A stretch of DNA of 64,000 bases. Origin: Arenibacter nanhaiticus. GTDB taxonomy: Bacteria > Bacteroidota > Bacteroidia > Flavobacteriales > Flavobacteriaceae. The translations under genes were made by a program, and so were the position numbers. Under the pieces are notes generated by a model that was given only the letters and a program-made list of their open reading frames with translations, was not told the origin of the DNA and ran no database searches. The stretch lies in the NCBI RefSeq assembly GCF_900141935.1, contig NZ_FQYX01000001.1, positions 190,786 to 254,785 of the forward strand. Reading direction: 5' to 3'. Position 1 is the first letter of the stretch; every line of letters starts with the position of its first letter. Shown one piece after another: positions 8,857 to 17,340 of this stretch.

Positions 8857-10452
8857 ATGCCCATGAAATTCAAGAACTGTGTTTTTGTCCTATTTATTTT
8901 CGCCTGCCTGTTTAAAATAAAGGCACAACAATTGCCCGTCAGTTACCAGCTTGGAGAACAATATCACGATCGGTATAAATATTCCAAGCTTTTGGCGATC
9001 TCCGAAGATGGCCATGGAGGGACCATTTTAGTACGATCTTACTACACCGGGATGGTCCTTAAACCAAAGGGATACTTTATAGAACATTACAACAAAGACC
9101 TGGAATTAATTGCGGAGTATAATTACAAGCTCAAGGGGCCTTATTTTGTGAATGCCTTTGTAAATAATGGACAGCTCCATATGTTGTTGTTAGAATACAA
9201 TACAAAAAAGGAATCCTATGACTATGTGGTGCATAAAAGTGCTATCAATAATTTTGATTTTACCCAACAGACCATTCTCTCTATTCCCTCCAAAGAGGTC
9301 GCTATTCCCTTAGATCACAATTATTACGATCGTAAGTTTTCGTCCCTGTTTACATCTTCAGTTTTTTTTAATGAAGCTAAAACGGCATTTGTCATCAGTG
9401 CCCAATTTAAAGCGGAAAGAGAGGAAAAACACATCATTTATCTATTTGATACTAGCTTAAACAAGCTCATGGAACGCGATTTTTCTCGGGAAATAGAGGA
9501 GAAAATATATGGATTTGAGCATATGGTCATATCAGCCGATCACGAGCGTGTGTATTTGGTAGGGAAGGCTTTTTTTAGGAAAAAGCGGTTTCAAACTACA
9601 GACCGACGGTTTCAGTACGAATTGGTACAAATGTCCAAAAATGGCCTCAAAACACAGTTTTTTGATGCTGCAGGGAAGTTTTCAGAATCGCTTAAACCAC
9701 TGCTCCTAGACGATAAGTTGCTATGTGTTGGTTTCTACGCCGACAGAAAGGATAACCGTTACAACGGCCTTGCCTATTTTGATATTGATCCCCATGAGCT
9801 GACTGTAAACACCAAAAAATACCATCCGTTTTCCCAACAGTTTATGGAAGATAAGTACGGAAGGTCGGAGAAATTGGAAGTGAAAAACCTGATTTTTAAG
9901 AACCTTAGTGTCAATTCAGAAAATGAGATCCTTTACAATGCCGAGGAGTATTTTGTGACCTCGGGGATGCAAGATGGGTGAGCCGGTATTCGGATCAAAA
10001 TAGATAGGTATCATTACAACGATATTGTAAGTGCCAAATTAACGGCCAATGGCGATATGGTATGGGCACGAAACATTAATAAGGCCCAGGTAACCCAAGG
10101 CGATGGGGCATATGCCTCCTATAGCTCCTATGCCGAAGGAGATAATACCTATTTTGTTATTAGTACTGCGGCAGAAAATCCACAATTATTAACGGGACAA
10201 AGACTTGTTTTTAAACAAGGCCTAGGGAGAAATAGAAATGTATTTGCGATTTGTTTGGACAAAAAAGGACAGATCAGTTACGATAAAATTATTGACGATA
10301 AAGAGGCAAGACTACCGCTCATGGTCTCTATGCCCCTTATAAACAAAAGTGATGGTGTCTTGCTGTTCTATGCCAAGAGGGGTTCTAAAAAACAACTTGT
10401 TAAAGTGATCATAGGACCAGCAGTACAAACGGAGGTCGGTAGTCGAAGCTAA
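8857..10452 (+). pseudogene. secreted protein of unknown function, interrupted by an in-frame TGA
   Basis: A signal peptide (MKFKNCVFVLFIFACLFKIKAQ) starts a frame that reads 374 codons to TGA at 9979-9981, then continues in the same frame for 156 more codons to TAA at 10452. Both halves have the same composition and no other disruption, so a single base change (for example TGG to TGA, in GlnAspGly-stop-AlaGlyIle) explains it. I do not recognise the family; it is rich in beta-strand-like alternation. A sequencing error is the main alternative. The first half could still be made as a 374-residue truncated protein. The start at 8857 or the ATG two codons later is equally possible. Confidence 0.75.
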
Positions 10453-10552
10453 TGCTTGCCACCTTAACTTCTGTAGAAGTTAACCAAGAGGTTCCATCAG
10501 CAATCTTTGTGTTAAAACAGCCATAGACATGAAAAACATAGGATATATTCCA

Positions 10553-10560
10553 TAAATTTG
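10553..10560 (+). promoter_or_regulatory. candidate -7 box overlapping the apparent TTG start of the radical SAM gene
   Basis: TAAATTTG matches TAnnTTTG exactly, and its last three bases are the TTG that opens the longest frame of the next gene. If it is a promoter, translation must start further in. Confidence 0.35.
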
Positions 10561-11667
10561 GAAAAAATCCATGTTTTGAAGCAGGAAAATTATATAAAGG
10601 GCCGTGGTGCCCAACAAAATACCAAGAATAGGTTTTTTGAGTTCTCCAGTGAAGTAAGGGACGATTTTCTGGAATTCTGTCGTCTGGAAGGGGAGGAAGC
10701 GGATGCCAATAAAACCCAATACCTCCCAATTTTTCCAAGAACCATCGTAAATAAAATTTCAAATCCTGATGCAGGGATGCTGTATTCTATGAATCCCTAT
10801 CAAGGATGTGAACACGGCTGTGTGTATTGTTTTGCCAGAAATACCCATGAGTTCTGGGGATACAGTGCCGGTCTCGATTTTGAGCGCAAAATATTGGTCA
10901 AGGAAGACGCGCCCAAATTATTGGAAGCTTTTTTAAAACGGAAAAGCTGGAGGGCGCAAACCATTGTCCTTTCGGGGAATACCGATTGTTATCAGCCTGC
11001 CGAAAAACAATATGGGATAACCAGGGCCTGCTTGGAGGTGTTTCTAAAATTTAGGCATCCCGTAGGTATAATTACCAAAAACGCCATGATCTTAAGGGAT
11101 CTGGATATATTAAAGGAATTGGCCAAGCACCAATTAATAGGGGTACATCTATCCGTCACCTCCCTTTCCGAGGATACTAGGCGGATATTGGAACCTAGAA
11201 CTGTTAGTATTAAAAAACGCTTGGAGACCATAGCGGTTTTATCAGAAAACAATATTCCCGTCAATGCCATGTTGGCCCCAATCATCCCCGGAATCAATAG
11301 TCATGAGGTACTGCCCTTGGCCAAGGCAGTATCAGAAAATGGCGCCTTGTCTTTTGGCTATACAGTGGTTCGGCTCAATGGTGCTATCGGACAGATATTT
11401 GAAGATTGGCTCAGGAAAACCATGCCCGATAAGGCAGAAAAGGTATTGCAACAGATTAGGGAGTGCCATGGCGGACAATTAAACGATAGCCGCATTGGAA
11501 TCCGCACCAAGGGCGAGGGGGTCATAGCGCAACAGATCCGCGATATGGCACGCCTCGCCAAACACCAATATTTTAAGGATAAGAACCTGCCCAAACTAAA
11601 TATGAACTTATACGAAGAAAACAAAATACACTGGCCCAATGCCCAAGGACAGCTGAAGTTATTTTAA
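10558..11667 (+). CDS. PA0069/SplB-like radical SAM protein
   Basis: The product, up to 369 residues, carries the radical SAM cluster motif CEHGCVYC (C84, C88, C91) with spacing CX3CX2C, preceded by the family landmark IKGRGAQQNTKNRF near residues 13-25. It belongs to the PA0069 group related to spore photoproduct lyase; the reaction is not established. The start is uncertain: no ATG is in frame before a stop at 10513, and TTG at 10558 sits inside a promoter-like box. TTG at 10576, just before the conserved segment, is an alternative. An antisense frame at 10480-10719 overlaps it and is rejected. Confidence 0.85.
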   Translation: MEKIHVLKQENYIKGRGAQQNTKNRFFEFSSEVRDDFLEFCRLEGEEADANKTQYLPIFPRTIVNKISNPDAGMLYSMNPYQGCEHGCVYCFARNTHEFWGYSAGLDFERKILVKEDAPKLLEAFLKRKSWRAQTIVLSGNTDCYQPAEKQYGITRACLEVFLKFRHPVGIITKNAMILRDLDILKELAKHQLIGVHLSVTSLSEDTRRILEPRTVSIKKRLETIAVLSENNIPVNAMLAPIIPGINSHEVLPLAKAVSENGALSFGYTVVRLNGAIGQIFEDWLRKTMPDKAEKVLQQIRECHGGQLNDSRIGIRTKGEGVIAQQIRDMARLAKHQYFKDKNLPKLNMNLYEENKIHWPNAQGQLKLF

Positions 11668-11914
11668 AACCTAGGAGCAATAGATTAAATTTATACACCG
11701 CTTGTAAGGATTGGAGAGCTGAGGAGTCTAATACCGAGTATATGTGGTTGCTATCTGCTTTTGGCGGATAATACCGATTCTGTTTGAAGATAGCAGCGTG
11801 TTGCGAATCGCCACATTTAGAAGAAGGATTTACAATAGTTCGTTGGAAGGCACTGTTATAAATCCTTATGGAAGGAGGCGATTAAAATTTTGAACAACAA
11901 TAAAAAATAAATAA

Positions 11915-12616
11915 ATGGAAATTAGTATTTGGTCAGACATTAGGTGTCCCTTTTGTTATATTGGAAAAAGAAAATTTGAAGCGGCTTTAAAAGATTTCGC
12001 CCATAGCGATAAGATTCAGATAGCTTGGAAAAGTTTTGAACTAGACCCTAGTTTAGAGACCCAAACCGATATGAATGCCATTGAGCATTTTATCAGTTCC
12101 AAGGGAATTGAAAAAGAGCAGGCCATGCAAATGTTCGAGGGAGCCACCCAAATGGCCAAAGATGCAGGTATAGATTTTAATTTAGAGAAATCAGTACCCG
12201 CAAATTCATTAAAGGCACATAGGGTATTGCATTTCGCCAAAACCAAAGGTCCTGTAGATGCATTAAAAGAAGCCTTATTAAGCGCTCAATTGGTAGAGGG
12301 GAAAAATATTGATGATATCGAGTTTTTAGCAGTGTTGGGAGCCGATCACGGGTTGGATGCCGCAGAAGTGCGTACGATGTTGGCTTCGGACGATTTTACC
12401 TATGAGGTAAGACAAGATCAGATGGAAGCTAGAAATTTAGGGATTAGCGGGGTGCCATTTTTTGTATTGAACAATAAATATGGGGTTTCCGGAGCACAAC
12501 CTACCGAGGTCTTTTTGGAAACTTTGGAAAATGCTTGGGCAGCTTATGAAAAAGAAAATTCGGGTTTAGATATCATAGAAGGGAAAACCTGCGATGTATC
12601 TGGGAATTGTGATTAA
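11915..12616 (+). CDS. DsbA-family oxidoreductase (FrnE-like)
   Basis: This 233-residue thioredoxin-fold protein has the active-site motif CPFC (C11, C14) right after the first beta strand (MEISIWSDIR), an internal helical insertion, and a cis-Pro segment GVPFFVL, as in FrnE-type dithiol-disulfide isomerases. A second Cys pair, CDVSGNC, lies at the extreme C-terminus and could form a resolving or regulatory disulfide. There is no signal peptide, so it acts in the cytoplasm. It is a single-gene unit ended by the strong hairpin at 12638-12674. Its substrate is unknown. Confidence 0.88.
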   Translation: MEISIWSDIRCPFCYIGKRKFEAALKDFAHSDKIQIAWKSFELDPSLETQTDMNAIEHFISSKGIEKEQAMQMFEGATQMAKDAGIDFNLEKSVPANSLKAHRVLHFAKTKGPVDALKEALLSAQLVEGKNIDDIEFLAVLGADHGLDAAEVRTMLASDDFTYEVRQDQMEARNLGISGVPFFVLNNKYGVSGAQPTEVFLETLENAWAAYEKENSGLDIIEGKTCDVSGNCD

Positions 12617-12637
12617 GACCATTATGCGGATTAAATT

Positions 12638-12674
12638 AAAAACCCCCTTGGTTCTTTACCAAGGGGGGGTTTTT
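12638..12674. terminator. bidirectional terminator
   Basis: The stem AAAACCCCCTTGGT pairs across a 5-base loop with ACCAAGGGGGGGTTTT. Both strands end in a T run, and it sits between convergent genes (FrnE-like and Gfo/Idh/MocA). Confidence 0.88.
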
Positions 12675-12691
12675 AATGTTGTATAGATGGG

Positions 12692-14116
12692 TTAACTAAG
12701 CTCCCAGCCTTTACGGTAGGTGCCTTTTACCCATTCGTTGGCTTTTTCGTAGTTGGTTACCTTCATATTAGCACCATCCCAAAGGATCTTGCGTCTTCCT
12801 GGATAATCATAAGGATCCCAATCTCCTACTTTTTTACCTTCTTTCAGTACTTTGTACTGATAGGCTTTAATGGCTAAATTCCCCATAAGAACGGCTTCGG
12901 TAAGCGGACCGGACTTGGTAAAATCAGAGGAAGTTTTTATGCCGTTAAGACATCCGTCTACCCAGTTCTTCTGGTGGCCATTGAAACCGCCATCAATACG
13001 TTCCAGGTAAGGTTCCGGTGCCGAAATCATATTCATAAGATTCGATGGCAATAATCGGGCGTTTCTAGAATAGGTATCGGTAACCAAAATTCCTTTGGTA
13101 CCATAGAAAATAGAACCACCGTCCCAACTTCCAATGGTTTCCCCATCTTTAAGCTCGTCCGGTAAATCGGGCATCAAACCACCATCATACCAGTTTAAGG
13201 CTATTTCCCCGTGTTTAGGGGTATTAAATTTAAGTCTAACTATAGATGAAGGAGGGCAAGAATCGCTGTAGTTAGCTTCTTTAAAATCGCCAATCCAACC
13301 GGTAGTACAACTCGCTTCGGCTTCTGTCGGGTAACCTAAATCCAGCACACTAAAAGGAGTCTCCATAATATGACATCCCATATCGCCTAAGGCTCCAGTT
13401 CCAAAGTCCCACCAACCTCTCCATTTAAAGGGCAGGTAGGCTTCGTTATAATCGCGCATGGCCGCAGGTCCTAACCATAGGTCCCAATCTAGTTGCTTGG
13501 GAACTCTTTGTTTTTCTGAAGGCTTTGGTAGTCCTTGTGGCCACACCGGGCGGTTGGTCCAACAGTCAACCTTGTACACATCTCCAATAATTCCAGATTC
13601 CACCCATTCTCTGGCAATTCTACTGCCATCGCTAGAAGCACCTTGGTTTCCCATTTGGGTAACCAGACCATGTTCCTTGGCAACCTGGGTCATGATACGG
13701 GCTTCGTTAATATTGTGGGTCAATGGCTTTTCTACATAGGCGTGTTTTTTGGCACGCATAAAAGGAAGCGCTATTGTGGCATGGGTATGGTCTGGAGTGG
13801 CTACCATAATGGCATCCATATCATTGAGGTGATTGTCGTAAACTTTTCTAAAATCCTTATATCGTTTTGCTTTAGGGTGCAAGGCCTGACTTTGTTTTAC
13901 TTGCCTATCATCAACGTCGCAAAGACTTACAAACTTAACCCTATTGGTTTTGGTGAGTTCGCTAATAACCCCGGCACCACGGCCACCGATACCAAAAGCT
14001 CCAACATACAGCGTATCACTAGGTGGAACATGGGTTTTTCCCATTACAAAACTGGGAACAATAGAAAAAACAGCCGAGGTGGCTGCTACATTTTTAATAA
14101 ACTTTCTTCGTTGCAT
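12692..14116 (-). CDS. exported Gfo/Idh/MocA-family oxidoreductase
   Basis: This 474-residue protein has a Rossmann N-terminal domain (VGAFGIGGRGAGV) and the EKPLTHN motif near the catalytic lysine of the family, followed by the GFO_IDH_MocA C-terminal domain. The longest frame begins at 14164, but I chose ATG at 14116 because it yields a twin-arginine-like signal (MQRRKFIKNVAATSAVFS). Such exported homologues are common in Bacteroidota sugar clusters and use tightly bound NAD(P), often for 3-keto-sugar or epimerisation chemistry. It stands apart from the sugar cluster at 33-45 kb but could feed it. The substrate is not predictable. Confidence 0.88.
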   Translation of the reverse strand: MQRRKFIKNVAATSAVFSIVPSFVMGKTHVPPSDTLYVGAFGIGGRGAGVISELTKTNRVKFVSLCDVDDRQVKQSQALHPKAKRYKDFRKVYDNHLNDMDAIMVATPDHTHATIALPFMRAKKHAYVEKPLTHNINEARIMTQVAKEHGLVTQMGNQGASSDGSRIAREWVESGIIGDVYKVDCWTNRPVWPQGLPKPSEKQRVPKQLDWDLWLGPAAMRDYNEAYLPFKWRGWWDFGTGALGDMGCHIMETPFSVLDLGYPTEAEASCTTGWIGDFKEANYSDSCPPSSIVRLKFNTPKHGEIALNWYDGGLMPDLPDELKDGETIGSWDGGSIFYGTKGILVTDTYSRNARLLPSNLMNMISAPEPYLERIDGGFNGHQKNWVDGCLNGIKTSSDFTKSGPLTEAVLMGNLAIKAYQYKVLKEGKKVGDWDPYDYPGRRKILWDGANMKVTNYEKANEWVKGTYRKGWELS

Positions 14117-14208
14117 TTCGGATTCATTTTTGGTAATAGGGTTTGAAGATACAAAAAAAACCAAAATGCAAGCGCCCTTAGATTAGGAATGTAGGTAAAT
14201 TTCTATGG

Positions 14209-14892
14209 CTATATTTTACCATTCCATTCGTTGTAAAACTGCTCTAGAAAGTCGCGCATAAACTGATGCCTTTTTTCGGCTATCCGTTTTCCCGTTTCCG
14301 TATTCATCTTGTCTTTTAACAGCAAGAGCTTTTCGTAAAAATGGTTAATGGTCGGCGCTTGGGAATTTTTGTATTCTTCCTTGCTCATATTTAAGTTAGG
14401 AGCAATTTCGGGGTCGTACATCCCTCTGTTTTTAAAACCGCCATAATTAAAGGCACGCGCTACACCTATGGCGCCAATGGCATCTAAGCGATCGGCATCT
14501 TGCACAACGGCCAATTCATGGGAAAAGAAGCTGGGCTTGTTTCCCAAGCTCGATTTAAAGGAGATGTTTTCTATGACAAGGACAATATGGTCTACAGTTT
14601 TTTGGTCTATGGACAAGGTTTCCAAAAATTTCCGTGCCGTTCTAGGACCAATAGTTTCGTCCCCATTATGAAATTTAGGATCTGCAATATCGTGCAACAA
14701 AGCAGCCAAACCAACCACTAAGGTATCGACCTTCTCATCCTTTGCTAGGAGGAGGCTATTTTTAAATACCCGCTCTATATGGAACCAATCGTGCCCGCCT
14801 TCGGCACCTTTGAGCGTCTCTTTTACAAATACAATAGTTTGTTCTATATGGGAGGATGTACTCATGGGAAGGCTGGGTATTAGATTAATCAT
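14209..14892 (-). CDS. HD-domain phosphohydrolase
   Basis: This 227-residue protein has the HD signature: HDWFHIERVF near residues 34-43, LLHDIADPKF near 65-74, and a later VVQDADRLDAIG. These supply the metal-binding histidines and aspartates of YedJ-like HD hydrolases, which act on nucleotides or related phosphoesters; the substrate is unknown. With the upstream ATG (14892) it overlaps the end of plsC by 8 bases; the ATG at 14865 (MSTSSHIEQ) gives no overlap and is equally plausible. It is probably co-transcribed with plsC. Confidence 0.87.
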   Translation of the reverse strand: MINLIPSLPMSTSSHIEQTIVFVKETLKGAEGGHDWFHIERVFKNSLLLAKDEKVDTLVVGLAALLHDIADPKFHNGDETIGPRTARKFLETLSIDQKTVDHIVLVIENISFKSSLGNKPSFFSHELAVVQDADRLDAIGAIGVARAFNYGGFKNRGMYDPEIAPNLNMSKEEYKNSQAPTINHFYEKLLLLKDKMNTETGKRIAEKRHQFMRDFLEQFYNEWNGKI

Positions 14893-15625
14893 TTACAGGA
14901 AGAATCCCTTGGGTGATGGTTTGTTCTATTTTCCCGATAAGAACATCCAAGTCTCCGGAAATTTCCATGGGTGTATGTACATCTAGGGTAATATGGTTGC
15001 CAATTCCTTTAGGGAATTTCCCATATTTCAGCATTTTCCAAGAGTTGTTGATGCTAATCGGGATGATTAAGGCACCGGGTGCTTTTTTCATTAATACTTT
15101 TAATCCGGTAGTATGAAATTTTTTCGGTGCTCCGGTTTTGCTCCTAGTACCTTCCGGAAAAATAACGGCCGAACGATTGTGCTTGGCAATATAACTGCCC
15201 AGTTTTCCTATTTCCGTTAATGACTGGCGGCTGTCTTTTCTGTTGATCAGCACAGAGCCCCCATGTCTTAAATTATAGGATACGCTAGGGATGCCTTTTC
15301 CCAATTCTTTTTTGCTGACAAATTTAGGATGGTGTTTTCTTAAAAACCAGGTAATAGGCGGAATATCGTGCATGCTTTGGTGGTTCATGACAATAATGGT
15401 AGGCCTATCGGTAGGAATGGCATGCGGGTTGTTACAAGTATACCGAGTTCCCAGGATATGGGTACATCGCAGCAGGCAGAGGTTTAAAATGGCCACACTT
15501 TTTCTATGGGCGTCATAGCCAAAAAGATTAAAACAAATCCATTGAATGGGATGAAACAGTAATAGTGTAATCCCAAAAAACAGAAAATAGACTATGGTTA
15601 AAGGATAGGCGAGTATTTTTTGCAT
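14885..15625 (-). CDS. plsC: 1-acyl-sn-glycerol-3-phosphate acyltransferase
   Basis: This 246-residue enzyme acylates lysophosphatidic acid to phosphatidic acid in phospholipid synthesis. The HX4D catalytic motif (NHQSMHD) and the FPEGTRSKTG substrate-binding motif are present, after an N-terminal membrane segment (LTIVYFLFFGITLLLFHP). I chose ATG at 15625 (MQKILAYPL) over the upstream one at 15655, because the latter would lie in the hairpin terminator of the gene before it. It overlaps the HD hydrolase gene by a few bases, which suggests one transcript. Confidence 0.9.
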   Translation of the reverse strand: MQKILAYPLTIVYFLFFGITLLLFHPIQWICFNLFGYDAHRKSVAILNLCLLRCTHILGTRYTCNNPHAIPTDRPTIIVMNHQSMHDIPPITWFLRKHHPKFVSKKELGKGIPSVSYNLRHGGSVLINRKDSRQSLTEIGKLGSYIAKHNRSAVIFPEGTRSKTGAPKKFHTTGLKVLMKKAPGALIIPISINNSWKMLKYGKFPKGIGNHITLDVHTPMEISGDLDVLIGKIEQTITQGILPVND

Positions 15626-15639
15626 GGTACAAAAATAAA

Positions 15640-15663
15640 AAACCGCTCTTTTCAAAGCGGTTT
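15640..15663 (-). terminator. terminator of the bacilliredoxin gene
   Basis: AAACCGCT pairs with AGCGGTTT; on the minus strand the stem is followed by a run of six Ts. It separates the bacilliredoxin gene from plsC. Confidence 0.85.
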
Positions 15664-15707
15664 ATATCAAAATTCTTTTATACGCAAGGTAACAAAGAAG
15701 TTGTGAA

Positions 15708-16118
15708 TTAACAAAATTCGTTATAAGCCTCCATGAGGTTATCGGCGATCATTTCTGCCGGACGTCCTTCAATATGGTGGCGCTCTATCATATGAACCAA
15801 TTCACCGTCCTTAAACAAAGCCATACTTGGCGAAGATGGAGGGAAAGGCGCCATTAAACTTCTAGCGGCGTTTACGGCTTCGGTATCTACCCCGGCAAAT
15901 ACAGTTACCAAATTGCTTGGTTTTTTGTTGTTTTGCAAGCTCATTTTTGCAGCTGGTCTCGCATTGGCAGCAGCACATCCACAAACAGAGTTTACTACTA
16001 CTAATGTTGTTCCTTCTTTATTGATAGCCGCTTCCACCGCATCGGCAGTATATAATTCTTCAAACCCGGCAGATGCCAAGTCTTGTCTCATTGGTTTTAC
16101 TAATTCCGCAGGATACAT
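15708..16118 (-). CDS. BrxA/BrxB-family bacilliredoxin (YphP/YqiW family)
   Basis: This 136-residue thioredoxin-like protein has the unusual CGC active site (C46-G47-C48, in VVNSVCGCAAANARP) that defines bacilliredoxins. In Firmicutes these remove bacillithiol from oxidised protein thiols; several Bacteroidota also make bacillithiol, so a similar thiol-repair role is likely. It is full length and lacks a signal peptide. It has its own -7 box (16155-16162) and terminator, so it is a single-gene unit divergent from the TerB-DnaJ gene. Confidence 0.93.
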   Translation of the reverse strand: MYPAELVKPMRQDLASAGFEELYTADAVEAAINKEGTTLVVVNSVCGCAAANARPAAKMSLQNNKKPSNLVTVFAGVDTEAVNAARSLMAPFPPSSPSMALFKDGELVHMIERHHIEGRPAEMIADNLMEAYNEFC

Positions 16119-16154
16119 AAGTATTTATTTTATTCGATTAATAATATAAGTTTT

Positions 16155-16162
16155 CAAAGATA
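16155..16162 (-). promoter_or_regulatory. -7 box of the bacilliredoxin gene
   Basis: On the minus strand this reads TATCTTTG, an exact TAnnTTTG match, 37 bases before the start codon. Confidence 0.6.
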
Positions 16163-16203
16163 ACTAATTTGTAGCATTTTAGTAGGATACCTTAACTTTT
16201 CAT

Positions 16204-16238
16204 TTGACCTTCAGTTCTTCCATTAAATTATATCTTTG
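16204..16238 (+). promoter_or_regulatory. promoter of the TerB-DnaJ gene
   Basis: TATCTTTG at 16231-16238 is an exact -7 match, with TTG at 16204-16206 upstream (24-base spacer, slightly long). The TTG that opens the longest frame of the next gene is the end of this box, which shows that frame start is wrong. Confidence 0.6.
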
Positions 16239-16256
16239 CCAAAATTTTGTATTCAG

Positions 16257-17006
16257 ATGATGAAATGGTTTGCCGCAGTATTGGGTTTTTTTGTATATAG
16301 GTTCCCAGGAGCTGTAATAGGCTTCCTTATTGGAAGTTTTATCGAAAATTTAAGTAAAGGCAGTAATAGTACAAGTGGGAGGGGAGGCTCTATTTTTGGG
16401 GAGGTAAAGCCGCAGAAGGTATCTCCGGAAGATTTTGAGTTACAACTGCTGTCGCTCTGTTCTATTGTTATCAAGGCCGATGGCTCGGTCAGTCCATCCG
16501 AAATGGCTTATGTACAGCAGTATTTTGTAGGTACTTATGGCAAGGAAAAAGCCAATGCTATTTTTAGGACGTTCAACGAAGTGGTTAAGAAAAATGAAAT
16601 TTCTGCCCAAAAGGTATGTTCCTACCTTAACCAACGTACCCGTTACGAGGTAAGATTGCAATTGTTGCACTTTTTATTCGGAATTGCCCAGGCCGATGGC
16701 CAAGTGAGGGCATCGGAAATTGATAAGATCCGAGAAATAGCGACTTATTTTAGGGTTAGCATGATCGATTTTGAAAGTATTAAGGCCATGTTTATTAAAT
16801 CTGCCGACAATGCCTATAAAATCTTGGAAATAGAGAAGTCTGCCACCGATAGTGAAGTTAAAAAAGCATACCGCGATATGGCTAAAAAGTATCACCCAGA
16901 TAGGGTAAATACCGAAAATGAAGCTATTAAAAAAGGGGCCGAAGAAAAGTTTAAAGAAGTTCAGAAGGCCTATGAGACCATTCAAAAAGAACGGGGAAGT
17001 CTGTAA
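16257..17006 (+). CDS. TerB- and DnaJ-domain membrane protein (DjlA-like)
   Basis: This 249-residue protein has an N-terminal hydrophobic, glycine-rich segment (FRFP-type [13 protein letters not shown]), a central TerB-like helical domain ([19 protein letters not shown] and [17 protein letters not shown]), and a C-terminal J domain with the HPD motif in KKYHPDRVN. This is the DjlA layout: a membrane-anchored co-chaperone that stimulates DnaK. I chose the ATG pair at 16257/16260 because the upstream TTG at 16236 lies within the promoter -7 box. It is a single-gene unit with its own terminator. Confidence 0.9.
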   Translation: MMKWFAAVLGFFVYRFPGAVIGFLIGSFIENLSKGSNSTSGRGGSIFGEVKPQKVSPEDFELQLLSLCSIVIKADGSVSPSEMAYVQQYFVGTYGKEKANAIFRTFNEVVKKNEISAQKVCSYLNQRTRYEVRLQLLHFLFGIAQADGQVRASEIDKIREIATYFRVSMIDFESIKAMFIKSADNAYKILEIEKSATDSEVKKAYRDMAKKYHPDRVNTENEAIKKGAEEKFKEVQKAYETIQKERGSL

Positions 17007-17035
17007 ATAAGAACTTTACGACTCGTTTAAGATAT

Positions 17036-17067
17036 AGGGGCCCATGCAGATGCGGCCCCTTTTTTTG
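17036..17067 (+). terminator. terminator of the TerB-DnaJ gene
   Basis: AGGGGCC pairs with GGCCCCT over an 11-base loop and is followed by seven Ts. Confidence 0.87.
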
Positions 17068-17192
17068 CCTTTGTCCAAACTATGTTCTGGAAATATAGCG
17101 GGACATTAAAGTTGTTTTAATCGATGGTATAACCTGATTTTCTGGAGGCGTTACAATCCCTTACCACTGTGTATTCCATGGCACCTAATTCC

Positions 17193-17275
17193 GCGTTAGG
17201 GACCGCGGCGGCATCCCCGCAGCAGCGCAAGGGATATAGCCAAGGGCCCGCCCGACGAAGGAGGGAACGCCCAAA
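17193..17275 (+). repeat. 83-bp GC-rich interspersed repeat, copy 2
   Basis: It starts GCGTTAGGGACCGCGGCGGC and ends GAGGGAACGCCCAAA, differing from copy 1 at only a handful of positions, mainly in a short central stretch. It lies between convergent genes. Confidence 0.9.
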
Positions 17276-17340
17276 GTATTCAATGACGGCAAAATGTAAT
17301 TATTCAGAGGTCCGTCCTAATCTAAACTGGCCACGGCCTA

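Larger units (their letters stand above)
17007..17340. other. convergent intergenic region with terminator and repeat
   Basis: These 334 bases hold the terminator at 17036-17067 and repeat copy 2 at 17193-17275. No gene is seen; the 61-codon frame through the repeat is an artefact. Confidence 0.6.

Noticed and set aside
10480-10719. 79-codon antisense frame that looks like a membrane protein
   Set aside because: It lies opposite the conserved N-terminal region of the radical SAM protein (GRGAQ...NRF), which explains the open frame.
11702-11870. TAAGGATT/AATCCTTA inverted repeat before the FrnE-like gene
   Set aside because: Only 8 bp over 160 bases; expected by chance in AT-rich DNA.
13535-14146. 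203-codon frame antisense to the exported Gfo/Idh/MocA gene
   Set aside because: The minus-strand gene has a clear domain match and signal peptide; the antisense product has low-complexity, non-protein-like composition.
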